Counted from the stretch's first letter, positions 4,376 to 13,309 are shown. The stretch is 19,036 nt of DNA from an uncultured beta proteobacterium (GCA_903924715.1 CAIYCP010000179.1:1-19036), one strand, 5' to 3'. Translations and numbers: made by a program. Notes: a model not told the origin generated them from the sequence alone.

Positions 4376-7030
4376 ATGGATTCCTTCGCCAAGGAAACGC
4401 TTCCGATTTCACTGGAAGAAGAAATGCGCCGCAGTTATCTCGATTACGCAATGAGCGTGATCGTTGGGCGCGCCCTCCCGGATGTCCGGGATGGTCTCAA
4501 GCCCGTTCATCGGCGTGTCTTGTTCGCAATGCACGAATTGAACAATGACTGGAATCGAGCATATAAAAAGTCAGCGCGTATTGTGGGCGATGTGATCGGT
4601 AAGTACCATCCTCACGGGGATCAGGCGGTCTACGACACGATTGTTCGCATGGCACAAGATTTCTCGCTGCGCTATATGTTGGTGGATGGCCAAGGTAACT
4701 TCGGCTCGATCGATGGCGATAACGCGGCGGCGATGCGTTATACCGAAATCCGTTTATCAAAGATTGCCCACGAACTTTTGGCAGATATCGATCAAGAAAC
4801 GGTTGATTTTGGGCCGAACTACGATGGTAGCGAAAACGAGCCTTTGCTCTTGCCGTCCCGTTTGCCGAATCTGCTCGTGAACGGCAGTTCAGGAATCGCG
4901 GTGGGCATGGCCACCAATATTCCGCCGCATAACCTGGCTGAAGTTGTCGATGGCTGCTTATATTGTTTGCGCAACCCTGAGTGCACGATTGATGAACTGA
5001 TCGAGCTCATCCCCGCACCAGACTTTCCGACAGGTGGCATTATTTATGGCATCGTCGGCGTGCGCGAAGGTTATCGCACGGGCCGTGGACGCGTCATCAT
5101 GCGCGCAAAAACACACTTCGAAGATTTCGCCTCCAATCGCCAATCTATTGTTGTCGACGCGCTGCCCTATCAAGTCAACAAAAAGACCTTGCAAGAGCGT
5201 ATCGCTGAACTCGTCAACGAAAAGAAAATCGAAGGCATCTCTGACATTCGCGACGAGTCCGATAAAGACGGCATGCGCCTGGTGATCGAACTTAAACGCG
5301 GTGAAGTGCCTGAAGTCGTTTTGAACAATCTATACAAGCATACCCAGCTGCAAGATACGTTTGGGATGAACTTGGTGGCGCTGGTTGATGGCCAGCCACG
5401 TCTGCTGAACTTAAAGCAGATGGTTGAATACTTCTTGTCGCATCGTCGCGAAGTCGTGACACGTCGAACCGTCTTCCAGTTACGCAAGGCCCGCGAGCGT
5501 GGACACGTACTCGAAGGTTTGGCCGTTGCGCTAGCCAATATTGATGAGTTCATTCGTATCATCAAAGCAGCACCGACACCACCCGTGGCGCGTCAAGACT
5601 TGATGGATCAGTCATGGGATTCGTCTCTCGTTCGTGAGATGTTGTCTCGCGCAGACTCTGAAGCAGTGGGTGGGCGTGCCGCGTATCGCCCAGATAACCT
5701 GCTCGATGTCTTTGGTTTGCAAAATGACGGCTTATATCGCTTAAGCGAAACGCAGGCGCAAGAAATTTTGAATATGCGCCTTCAGCGCTTGACGGGGCTT
5801 GAGCAAGACAAAATTGTCAGTGAGTACAAAGGGGTGATGGATACGATCTCTGACTTGCTGGATATTTTGGCACGTCCCGAGCGAATCACGGTCATCATCA
5901 GTGACGAGCTGCAAGCGATCAAAACCGAATTTTCAATCAATGCCAAAGATTCGCGTCGCTCTGATGTCGAGCTCAATGCAACTGACCTTGACACCGAAGA
6001 TTTGATTACGCCGGTTGATATGGTGGTGACGTTGTCTAACAGCGGCTATATCAAAAGTCAGCCACTGTCTGAATACCGCGCGCAACGCCGCGGTGGTCGT
6101 GGCAGGCGTGCTGCCGCCACTAAAGAGAACGACTGGATTGACCAGCTCTTCTCAGCGAATACACATGACTTTCTGTTGTGTTTCTCTGATCGAGGCCGGG
6201 TCTATTGGCTTAAAGTGTGGGAAGTCCCACAGGGCACGTCAACTTCACGCGGGCGCCCCATCGTCAATATGTTCCCGCTGGTTGATGGTGAAAAAATTAC
6301 AGTCATACTGCCGATCAAGGCCTTTAGTGAAGATCAAACAGTCTTTATGGCGACCTCGCGCGGAACGGTGAAGAAGACGCTGTTGTCTGATTTCTCGAAT
6401 CCACGTAAAGCCGGCATTATTGCCGTTGATCTGGATGAGGGTGATTTCTTGATCGGTGCCGAACTGACCGATGGTAAACATGACGTGATGCTGTTTTCTG
6501 ACTCGGGTAAAGCCGTTCGCTTTGACGAAAATGATGTGCGACCCATGGGGCGTAACGCCCGTGGCGTGCGCGGCATGATGCTTGAAGACGGTCAAAATGT
6601 GATTGCGATGCTGGTGTCGGGCGACGAAACCCAAACAGTGCTGACTGCAACACAAAATGGTTTTGGCAAACGCACACCGATTGGTGAGTACACCCGCCAC
6701 GGACGTGGCACCAAAGGCATGATCGCGATTCAGACCTCGGCGCGTAACGGCAAGGTCGTGGGCGCAGTGTTGGCTAATGCAACCGATGAAATTATGCTGA
6801 TCACAACCGGGGGCGTATTGGTTCGTACGCCAGTTGCGGGTATTCGTGAGATGGGCCGTGCAACACAAGGCGTCACTCTGATCAGTGTGGATGATGGTAG
6901 TACGTTGTCTGGCGTCAGACGTGTCGTGGAAAGCGATGTCGATGACGAGGGTGATGACCAAGCGCTTGACAATACGACACCCGATGCAAGTGCAACAGAT
7001 GCACCTGACGAGGCTGGTTCGGAGTCTTAA
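4376..7030 (+). CDS. gyrA: DNA gyrase subunit A
   Basis: An 884-residue type IIA topoisomerase subunit that cleaves and religates DNA and, with GyrB, introduces negative supercoils. I start at the ATG (MDSFAKETLP); a TTG at 4355 would add seven residues. With this start the numbering matches E. coli: catalytic Tyr122 (AAAMRYTEIRL) and the quinolone-determining region at 67-106. The GyrA box QRRGGRG (residues 570-576) and the beta-pinwheel C-terminal domain identify GyrA rather than ParC. An acidic tail of about 35 residues (VDDEGDD onward) ends the protein, as in other gyrases. Oddity: residue 83, Ser in E. coli, is Gln (CAG at 4622-4624). serC follows after one base, so gyrA heads or feeds the serC-cmk block. 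No strong Shine-Dalgarno is seen. Confidence 0.98.
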   Translation: MDSFAKETLPISLEEEMRRSYLDYAMSVIVGRALPDVRDGLKPVHRRVLFAMHELNNDWNRAYKKSARIVGDVIGKYHPHGDQAVYDTIVRMAQDFSLRYMLVDGQGNFGSIDGDNAAAMRYTEIRLSKIAHELLADIDQETVDFGPNYDGSENEPLLLPSRLPNLLVNGSSGIAVGMATNIPPHNLAEVVDGCLYCLRNPECTIDELIELIPAPDFPTGGIIYGIVGVREGYRTGRGRVIMRAKTHFEDFASNRQSIVVDALPYQVNKKTLQERIAELVNEKKIEGISDIRDESDKDGMRLVIELKRGEVPEVVLNNLYKHTQLQDTFGMNLVALVDGQPRLLNLKQMVEYFLSHRREVVTRRTVFQLRKARERGHVLEGLAVALANIDEFIRIIKAAPTPPVARQDLMDQSWDSSLVREMLSRADSEAVGGRAAYRPDNLLDVFGLQNDGLYRLSETQAQEILNMRLQRLTGLEQDKIVSEYKGVMDTISDLLDILARPERITVIISDELQAIKTEFSINAKDSRRSDVELNATDLDTEDLITPVDMVVTLSNSGYIKSQPLSEYRAQRRGGRGRRAAATKENDWIDQLFSANTHDFLLCFSDRGRVYWLKVWEVPQGTSTSRGRPIVNMFPLVDGEKITVILPIKAFSEDQTVFMATSRGTVKKTLLSDFSNPRKAGIIAVDLDEGDFLIGAELTDGKHDVMLFSDSGKAVRFDENDVRPMGRNARGVRGMMLEDGQNVIAMLVSGDETQTVLTATQNGFGKRTPIGEYTRHGRGTKGMIAIQTSARNGKVVGAVLANATDEIMLITTGGVLVRTPVAGIREMGRATQGVTLISVDDGSTLSGVRRVVESDVDDEGDDQALDNTTPDASATDAPDEAGSES

Positions 7031-7031
7031 T

Positions 7032-8162
7032 ATGGCACGCCCCTGGAATTTTGCAGCAGGCCCTTCGGTAATGCCCGAGGTGGTCTTGCAGCAAGCGGCC
7101 GCGGAAATGCTCGATTGGCATGGCAGTGGAATGTCCGTGATGGAGATGAGTCATCGCGGTCAAGAGTTCATTCAGATTTGCAGCGAAGCCGAAGCGGATC
7201 TGCGCGAACTGCTAGCAGTGTCGAACGATTACGCGATCTTGTTTATGCAGGGCGGTGCTACCGCTGAAAATGCGGTAATCCCCATGAACCTGATTGGGCG
7301 GGTCGCGCAGCCCAAGGCTGATTTTGTACTCACCGGTATCTGGTCAGTTAAATCACATCAAGAATGCCAGCGCTACGGCGATGCGTGTATCGCAGCCAGT
7401 GCAGGTGTACCCACGCGCGTCGATGGCGTGCAACAAGAGGCATTTACCTGGGTGCCTTCGCCTGATACCTGGCGGGTGCGTAAAGACGCGGCCTATCTAC
7501 ACTTGTGCAGTAACGAAACGATCGGTGGCGTTGAGACCATGGACTGGCCTTCAATGGACAGTCTGGGAGCGCCTGAGGTGCCCTTGGTTGTGGATGTGTC
7601 CTCACACTTTTTATCGCGTCCCATGCCGATTGAACGAACCGGTATGGTGTTTGCGGGGGCACAAAAAAATGCGGGTCCCGCCGGGCTGACCATCGTGATT
7701 GTGCGGCGTGATTTGATTGGGCATGCTTTGCCGATTTGCCCCGCTGCCTTTAATTACGCCAATGTCGCGGCGCAACACTCAATGTTTAACACCCCTCCAA
7801 CCTATGCGATCTATATGGCTGGTTTAGTCTTTAAATGGCTTAAAAAGCAGGGTGGGCTGAGGCAAATCGAGCAGCTGAACATCGCTAAAGCGCAGGCGCT
7901 CTATGGTTTTTTTGAGCAAAGCAGTTTTTATCGCTTGCCCGTGCATCGCTCTGTTCGTTCGCGCATGAATGTGCCATTTTATTTGCCGAATACGGCGCTT
8001 GAGATAGATTTCTTGCAAGGTGCGCAGGCGCGTGGTCTGATGCAGTTAAGGGGGCATAAATCGGTCGGGGGTATGCGCGCGTCGATTTATAACGCAATGC
8101 CACTTGAAGGTGTGCTGTCGTTAATTGACTATCTAAAGGACTTTGAGAAATCGCATGGATGA
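7032..8162 (+). CDS. serC: Phosphoserine aminotransferase
   Basis: SerC is a PLP enzyme making 3-phosphoserine from 3-phosphohydroxypyruvate and glutamate. In many bacteria it also acts in the pyridoxal phosphate pathway on a 4-phosphohydroxythreonine precursor. The 376-residue protein shows NFAAGPSVMP at the N-terminus, the MSHRG loop (residues 39-43), GGATAEN, Asp188 in VVDVSSHFLSRP (binds the PLP ring nitrogen) and Lys212 in AGAQKNAGPAG (Schiff-base lysine). It ends with an arginine-rich RASIYNAMP segment. The ATG at 7032 is one base after the gyrA stop. Its ribosome-binding site GGAG (7021-7024) lies inside the end of gyrA. An in-frame start farther upstream (6885) would lie wholly inside gyrA and is not used. 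Confidence 0.97.
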   Translation: MARPWNFAAGPSVMPEVVLQQAAAEMLDWHGSGMSVMEMSHRGQEFIQICSEAEADLRELLAVSNDYAILFMQGGATAENAVIPMNLIGRVAQPKADFVLTGIWSVKSHQECQRYGDACIAASAGVPTRVDGVQQEAFTWVPSPDTWRVRKDAAYLHLCSNETIGGVETMDWPSMDSLGAPEVPLVVDVSSHFLSRPMPIERTGMVFAGAQKNAGPAGLTIVIVRRDLIGHALPICPAAFNYANVAAQHSMFNTPPTYAIYMAGLVFKWLKKQGGLRQIEQLNIAKAQALYGFFEQSSFYRLPVHRSVRSRMNVPFYLPNTALEIDFLQGAQARGLMQLRGHKSVGGMRASIYNAMPLEGVLSLIDYLKDFEKSHG

Positions 8163-9240
8163 GTCACTACAAGCAAAACTGTTGCCACTGCGCCAGCGGA
8201 TCGATCAGATCGATGCTGAAATTCTTGATTTATTAAATCAACGTGCTCGCACGGCTCAAGAGGTCGGTGAGGTCAAACATGCGCTTCACGCACAAGGTCC
8301 TGTGCTGCGCCCCGAACGTGAAGCGCAGGTGATTCGTCAATTGCAAACACTGAATCGTGGCCCGCTACCTGCTGAAGCTGTATCGTCGGTGTGGACTGAA
8401 ATTATTTCAGCCTGTCGGGGGCTTGAGCAATCACTAACCGTAGCCTTTTTAGGTCCGGTGGGGTCTTTTTCTGAGCAGGCCGCCCTCGAGCATTTTGGAC
8501 ACTCAGTGACGGGCATGCCTTGTGCGTCGTTTGATGAAGTGTTTCGTGCAGTTGAGGCAGGTGCGGCGCAGGTTGGAATGGTGCCTGTCGAAAACTCAAC
8601 CGAAGGTGCGGTGAATCGCACACTTGATTTGTTGTTGGGTTCGTCGTTGCGTATCTTGGGTGAGCGTTCTCTGTTGATTCGCCATTGTCTCTTGACAAAA
8701 AATAGCGACATGAAGGGCGTAACGAAGATCATGGCCCATCCGCAGGCGTTGGCGCAGTGCCAAAACTGGCTGAATCGCGAATATCCCGGCATCAAGCGTG
8801 AACCTGTTTCTAGCAACTCTGAAGCGGCTCGGCTGGCCTCGCTTGATCCGACAATTGCAGCGATCGCAAGTGATATCGCAGCGCGCGCGTGGGGCTTGCA
8901 AGTCTTGGCGCCTGGTATTCAAGACGACTCGCAAAATCGGACGCGCTTTTTAGCGATTGGTCAGCTCGAAGTTTTGCCAAGCGGACGCGACAAAACGAGC
9001 TTGATTCTTGCTGTGGCCAATCGGGCGGGGGCGGTGTATCAAATGCTTGCGCCGTTATCGGTCAATGGCGTGTCGATGACGCGTCTCGAATCGCGCCCTG
9101 CGCGTACTGGCCAATGGGAATACTACTTTTATGTTGACCTCGAAGGCCATTGCGCAGATGCACCTGTGAAAAAAGCGCTCGAAACGCTTGAGCAGCAGTG
9201 TGCGTTTTATAAATTATTAGGCTCATATCCCGCGCAATAA
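8155..9240 (+). CDS. pheA: Bifunctional chorismate mutase / prephenate dehydratase (P-protein)
   Basis: PheA converts chorismate to prephenate and then to phenylpyruvate, the phenylalanine branch. The 361-residue protein has an AroQ-type helical chorismate mutase (about residues 5-90), a prephenate dehydratase domain from about 94 (FLGPVGSFSEQAAL, ENSTEGAVNRTLD at 146-158, catalytic TRF at 263-265) and a C-terminal ACT domain (about 280-355). The ACT domain holds ESRP at 312-315, the phenylalanine-binding motif, so feedback inhibition by Phe is expected. The ATG at 8155 overlaps the end of serC by eight bases. A TTG at 8143 is possible but less likely. Confidence 0.97.
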   Translation: MDESLQAKLLPLRQRIDQIDAEILDLLNQRARTAQEVGEVKHALHAQGPVLRPEREAQVIRQLQTLNRGPLPAEAVSSVWTEIISACRGLEQSLTVAFLGPVGSFSEQAALEHFGHSVTGMPCASFDEVFRAVEAGAAQVGMVPVENSTEGAVNRTLDLLLGSSLRILGERSLLIRHCLLTKNSDMKGVTKIMAHPQALAQCQNWLNREYPGIKREPVSSNSEAARLASLDPTIAAIASDIAARAWGLQVLAPGIQDDSQNRTRFLAIGQLEVLPSGRDKTSLILAVANRAGAVYQMLAPLSVNGVSMTRLESRPARTGQWEYYFYVDLEGHCADAPVKKALETLEQQCAFYKLLGSYPAQ

Positions 9241-9295
9241 GCAGTGGGGTTTGACTTAAGCACTTTTCTTTTTGAACCACGTCGGTGTTACGTTT

Positions 9296-10426
9296 ATGTC
9301 GTCAAAAGACTCGGTATTGATTGCTCCTACCCACATTGCGGCAATTGCCCCTTATCAGGCCGGCAAGCCGATTGAAGAACTTGCACGCGAGTTTGGTCTA
9401 GATCCGACTCAAATTGTGAAGCTCGCTTCTAATGAAAACCCACTTGGTATGCCCGAGTCGGCACGCCTTGCAATTGTGGCCGCCACGGCACACTTAGGGC
9501 GCTATCCTGATCCTGCTGGCTTTGATTTAAAGCAGGCGTTATCTGCACGCTGGTCTGTGCCGCAAAACTGGCTAACGCTTGGTAACGGGTCAAACGATAT
9601 TCTTGAGCTCGTGGCTTCCGCCTTACTCGAGCCCGGCAGCTCGGTGGTGTATGCGCAGCATGCCTTTGTGGTGTATCGCCTTGCGACGCAAGCGCGTGGT
9701 GCTCGCCACCTCGTGGTGCCGGCCAAACAGTTTGGTCATGATCTGCCCGCGATGCTCGAGGCTATTGATGCAACGACTCGCGTGGTCTTCATCGCAAATC
9801 CCAATAATCCAACGGGTACCTATTTGCCGAACGCTGAGATTGAGGCGTTTCTGGCTTCCGTCGCTCAGCGCCATGGCACCCGCGTGACCGTCGTGCTCGA
9901 TGAAGCCTATAACTAATTTCTCGAGCCCGAGTTGCGAGTCGATAGCGTAGGGTTGGTGAAACGTTATGCCAACTTATTGGTCTCGCGTAGTTTTTCAAAG
10001 GCCTACGGGCTCGCAGGTTTGCGGGTTGGTTATGGCATCGCGCAGCCAGCGTTGACCGACTTGCTCAATCGCGTACGCCAACCCTTCAATGTGAACTCAC
10101 TTGCTCAAGCAGCAGCGATCGCGGCTTTGCAAGACACCGAATTTTTAAATAAAAGTTTTGCAGTCAATCGCGATGGCAAGGCTCAGCTTCAACAGGCATT
10201 TGTCAAACTCGGGTTAACGTTCATCCCAAGTTTCGCGAATTTTGTTTTAGTGAAAGTGGGTGATGCCGCCCATGTCAATCTCGAACTTCTAAAGCGTGGT
10301 GTGATCGTGCGCCCGGTAACCGGCGATGGTTTGCCTGAGTGGTTACGCGTATCGATCGGTTTGCCTCACGAAAATCAAAAATTCCTCGACGCACTCGCCC
10401 TCATTGTGCAGGCCGGTGCCAAATGA
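9296..10426 (+). pseudogene. hisC: Histidinol-phosphate aminotransferase, interrupted by in-frame TAA
   Basis: HisC is a PLP aminotransferase making histidinol phosphate; the copies in this aromatic cluster may also transaminate phenylpyruvate and hydroxyphenylpyruvate. The full-length frame would be 376 residues: NENPLG (47-52), YPDP (70-73), GNGSND, NPNNPTG (168-174), DEAY (202-205), Lys235 in SRSFSKAYG (Schiff-base lysine) and RVSIG near the end. Codon 207 is TAA (9914-9916), where relatives have DEAYNE(Y/F)L. One base change from GAA explains it, and the frame is intact on both sides with no indel. The N-terminal fragment lacks the PLP lysine and would be inactive. It could be a real nonsense mutation, a sequencing error or readthrough. 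A TTG at 9272 could extend the N-terminus; I prefer the ATG. The end overlaps tyrA as ATGA. Confidence 0.9.
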
Positions 10427-11316
10427 ATACGGCGTCAGGCCCAACCTCGTTTCATATTCCAACGCTTGCGGTTGTCGGGGTAGGGTTGATTGGTGGATCG
10501 TTTGCGGCAGCGCTACGTCAAGCGGGCTGTGTTGGGCGGGTGTTAGGCGCTGGGCGCCGACCCCAGACGCTGCAAGAGGCTTTACGTTTAGGGTTAATTG
10601 ACGAGGCTGTGACCTTGACTGAAGCAGCCGAGCGTGCAGACTTTATTTTTATTGCGGCCCCAGTGGGCGCGTTTGCAGCGATCTTTGCTGCGCTCAAGCC
10701 TTCGCTCAATGTGCGGGCAGTGATTACAGATGGTGGAAGTACAAAGCACAACGTGATTGAAGCTGCCCGAGTGGGTCTTCAAGAGCGTATCGTTCAGTTC
10801 GTGCCCAGTCATCCAATGGCGGGTTCGCACGAAACAGGGCCTCAGGCAGCGGATGCGAGTCTGTACAAGGGAAAGCGCGTCATCCTCACACCGCTCGTTG
10901 AAAATCATCCTCAAGACATCGAACGGGTGCAAGCCGCCTGGCGAGCCTGTGGCGCACAGTTGGTATCGCTGAATCCAGCGCAGCATGATGGGGCGATGGC
11001 TGCGATCAGTCATATGCCACACTGGATCGCAGCCTTATACATGCAGCACATTGCGCAAAGCGATGACGCAGCGCTGAAGCTTGAACTCGCGGGGTCGGGC
11101 TTCAGGGATTTCACACGTGTTGCGCAGGGTTCGCCCGAAATGTGGCGCGATATTTTCGAGGCAAACCGCCAGGCGATGCAAAATGAAATCGCGGCGTTTC
11201 GTAAAGTGCTAGAGCGCGCAGAACACGCCCTGAACGCTGGTGATTACGTTTATTTGCAAGACATGCTCGAGGTCGCTGCCAATGCGCGGCGCGACTGGGC
11301 AGGCAATCAATCGTGA
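10423..11316 (+). CDS. tyrA: Prephenate dehydrogenase
   Basis: TyrA oxidatively decarboxylates prephenate to 4-hydroxyphenylpyruvate, the tyrosine branch. The 297-residue protein has a Rossmann fold with GVGLIGG (residues 19-25), TDGGSTK and FVPSHPMAGSHETG, where His130 matches the catalytic histidine of the family. A helical dimer domain follows (about 165-297). There is no fused chorismate mutase, so it depends on PheA for prephenate. After the second strand the sequence is GAGRRPQ with no acidic residue, which may mean NADP is accepted; this is a weak inference. The ATG overlaps the hisC stop (ATGA), so its translation probably depends on ribosomes completing hisC. A longer in-frame start (10339) would lie inside hisC and is rejected. 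Confidence 0.95.
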   Translation: MNTASGPTSFHIPTLAVVGVGLIGGSFAAALRQAGCVGRVLGAGRRPQTLQEALRLGLIDEAVTLTEAAERADFIFIAAPVGAFAAIFAALKPSLNVRAVITDGGSTKHNVIEAARVGLQERIVQFVPSHPMAGSHETGPQAADASLYKGKRVILTPLVENHPQDIERVQAAWRACGAQLVSLNPAQHDGAMAAISHMPHWIAALYMQHIAQSDDAALKLELAGSGFRDFTRVAQGSPEMWRDIFEANRQAMQNEIAAFRKVLERAEHALNAGDYVYLQDMLEVAANARRDWAGNQS

Positions 11317-12629
11317 GCGCTGCTGCGTATCTTGATCTACCGCGTGTCAAGCAAGCGCGGGGCGAGATCATCTTACCTGGGTCTAAAAGTATTTCAAATC
11401 GTGTCTTGTTGTTGTCTGCGATTGCGCTAGGATCCACACGCATTGATGGCTTGTTGCAGTCTGATGACACGACTGTGATGCTCAACGCTTTGCAACAACT
11501 TGGGGTGCAAGTCACACGTCACTCTGCTGAGTCGGTCACGGTGCAAGGGGTCTCGCGTTTTTCAGTGACCCAAGCCAACCTGTTTATGGGAAATGCCGGT
11601 ACCGCAATCCGTCCGTTGACCGCTGTGTTGGCGCTGATGGGTGGTCACTATGTTCTCTCGGGTGTGCCGCGTATGCACGAACGCCCAATTGGGGATTTGG
11701 TGGATGGCTTGCGTGACTTGGGTGCGCACGTCGCTTATGTTGGGCAAGACGGATATCCACCGCTTGAAATTCAACCGCCTGGCGCGCTGAGTGATCGCGT
11801 GCGTGTGCAGGGGTCGGTCTCGAGTCAGTTCTTGACGGCCGTGTTGATGGCGGCACCTTTGGCGGTGGCGCGATCGGGTCGGGCGCTCACCATCGAGGTT
11901 GTGGGTGATCTGATTTCTAAACCCTATATCGACATCACCTTGAATCTGATGGCGCGCTTTGGCGTGAAGGTCGAGCGCCAGGGATGGGAACGCTTTATCG
12001 TGCCGGCGCAAGCCGCCTATTGCTCTCCCGGGCAGATTTTTGTTGAGGGAGATGCCTCCTCAGCCTCGTATTTTTTGGCAATGGGTGCCTTAGGTGGCGG
12101 GCCGATTCGTGTGCGCGGGGTGGGGCAGGACAGTATTCAGGGCGATGTGGCCTTTGCGAATACGGTGCAGGCAATGGGTGCTAGTGTGCAACGCGAAGCA
12201 ACCTCGATTGAGGTGTCGGGGTGTCAGGTCTCAGCAGGGCAGCGACTGAAAGCCTTTGACGCCGACTTTAATTTGATCCCGGATGCTGCGATGACGGCTG
12301 CCATGCTTGCCTTATTTGCCGACGGGCCGTGTACCTTGCGCAATATTGGTAGCTGGCGGGTCAAAGAAACGGATCGTATTGCCGCGATGCAAACCGAATT
12401 GCAAAAGCTCGGTGCGCGTGTACAAAGTGGCCCTGACTGGCTCAGGGTTGAACCCATCGAGGCCGGGCAATGGCGCGATGCATCAATTGATACGTACGAC
12501 GACCACCGAATGGCAATGTGTTTTTCTCTGGCTGCGTTTGGCCCTGCGGCTATTCGTATTATGGATCCGGGCTGTGTGAGCAAAACGTTTCCAACCTATT
12601 TTGATGTGTTTAGCGGGTTATTGAATTGA
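11313..12629 (+). CDS. aroA: 3-phosphoshikimate 1-carboxyvinyltransferase (EPSP synthase)
   Basis: AroA joins phosphoenolpyruvate to shikimate 3-phosphate, the sixth step of the shikimate pathway, supplying chorismate for PheA and TyrA. The 438-residue protein has the usual landmarks: LPGSKSISNR (21-30, with Lys25), GNAGTAIRPLTA (93-104), SVSSQFLTA, FNLIPDAAMTA, RVKETDRIAAM and DTYDDHRMAM. Gly96, Thr97 and Pro101 are the residues of class I, glyphosate-sensitive enzymes, and the numbering matches E. coli. The start is GTG at 11313, overlapping the tyrA stop as GTGA. No ATG lies nearby in frame. Confidence 0.97.
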   Translation: MSAAAYLDLPRVKQARGEIILPGSKSISNRVLLLSAIALGSTRIDGLLQSDDTTVMLNALQQLGVQVTRHSAESVTVQGVSRFSVTQANLFMGNAGTAIRPLTAVLALMGGHYVLSGVPRMHERPIGDLVDGLRDLGAHVAYVGQDGYPPLEIQPPGALSDRVRVQGSVSSQFLTAVLMAAPLAVARSGRALTIEVVGDLISKPYIDITLNLMARFGVKVERQGWERFIVPAQAAYCSPGQIFVEGDASSASYFLAMGALGGGPIRVRGVGQDSIQGDVAFANTVQAMGASVQREATSIEVSGCQVSAGQRLKAFDADFNLIPDAAMTAAMLALFADGPCTLRNIGSWRVKETDRIAAMQTELQKLGARVQSGPDWLRVEPIEAGQWRDASIDTYDDHRMAMCFSLAAFGPAAIRIMDPGCVSKTFPTYFDVFSGLLN

Positions 12630-13309
12630 GCGCGTTAACGCCTGTTATTACGATTGACGGTCCGACTGCCTCGGGCAAGGGCACGGTTGCACATCGCGTT
12701 GCTTCAGCCTTGGGTTGGGGGGTGTTGGATAGTGGTGCCTTGTACCGGCTGACAGCATTGTCGGTCTTGCAACACAAGATCAACCCCGAAGACCTGCAAG
12801 CCGTCGCGCGGGCAGGGCAGCAACTTGAGGTCAGTTTTCACCCAAAGGGCGTGACGCTGTTTGGGGCTGAGGTTGCTGACTTGATTCGTCAAGAACATGT
12901 GGGTAATTTGGCTTCTCGCTTGGCGCCTAATCCAGCACTGCGTCAAGCTTTGCTTGAGCGACAACGGGCGTTTCGGGTGGCTCCGGGTCTAGTCGCCGAT
13001 GGTCGGGATATGGGCACCATCGTCTTTAAAGACGCAGAATTAAAGATATTTTTAGTTGCTGATGCCCAGGCGCGAGCCGAACGGCGCTGTAAGCAGTTGA
13101 TCGAAAAGGGAATTTCTGCTAATCTAGACGACCTTGTTGCCGATATGCGCGAGCGCGATGCACGAGATATTGAACGTGCGGTTGCGCCACTGATAGCGGC
13201 AACAGATGCACACGTGGTTGATTCGTCGCAACTGACAATCGAGCAAACGGTGCAAAACGTCCTTGACCTGTGGTCAAGGGTTTTACCAACCCCACCCGCA
13301 AAGGTGTAG
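12626..13309 (+). CDS. cmk: Cytidylate kinase
   Basis: Cmk phosphorylates CMP and dCMP with ATP. The 227-residue protein opens VITIDGPTASGKGTVA with the P-loop at 12-20. It continues with LDSGALYR, GRDMGTIVF (the conserved VDGRDMGTVVFP-like motif), LVADAQARAERR and a lid with R-D-ARD-ER. Length and motifs are ordinary. The start is TTG at 12626, overlapping the aroA stop as TTGA. No in-frame ATG exists before the P-loop, so the TTG is well supported. A perfect 8-base inverted repeat followed by GTTTT lies in its last codons (13261-13284). The aroA-cmk-rpsA order is conserved across many proteobacteria. Confidence 0.95.
   Translation: MSALTPVITIDGPTASGKGTVAHRVASALGWGVLDSGALYRLTALSVLQHKINPEDLQAVARAGQQLEVSFHPKGVTLFGAEVADLIRQEHVGNLASRLAPNPALRQALLERQRAFRVAPGLVADGRDMGTIVFKDAELKIFLVADAQARAERRCKQLIEKGISANLDDLVADMRERDARDIERAVAPLIAATDAHVVDSSQLTIEQTVQNVLDLWSRVLPTPPAKV
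13261..13284 (+). repeat. Perfect inverted repeat plus T-run at the end of cmk
   Basis: CCTTGACC (13261-13268), a TGT loop, GGTCAAGG (13272-13279), then GTTTT. It lies inside the cmk reading frame and encodes part of VLDLWSRV. It has the shape of a weak intrinsic terminator or attenuator between cmk and rpsA, but the T-run is short and ribosomes finishing cmk would melt the stem. Its function is uncertain. Confidence 0.4.

Noticed and set aside
6245..6961. A 238-codon frame antisense to gyrA
   Set aside because: It is His/Thr/Asn-rich with no domain and mirrors gyrA codon usage. Long antisense frames are expected opposite a gene of this composition.
6885..7031. Upstream extension of serC
   Set aside because: It would be 49 residues read out of frame inside gyrA with no SerC similarity. 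The ATG at 7032 has a ribosome-binding site and gives the usual N-terminus.
9932..10426. Separate small aminotransferase-like gene starting at TTG 9932
   Set aside because: It is the C-terminal part of hisC in the same frame as the upstream part, separated by one stop codon and five sense codons, with no ribosome-binding site of its own.
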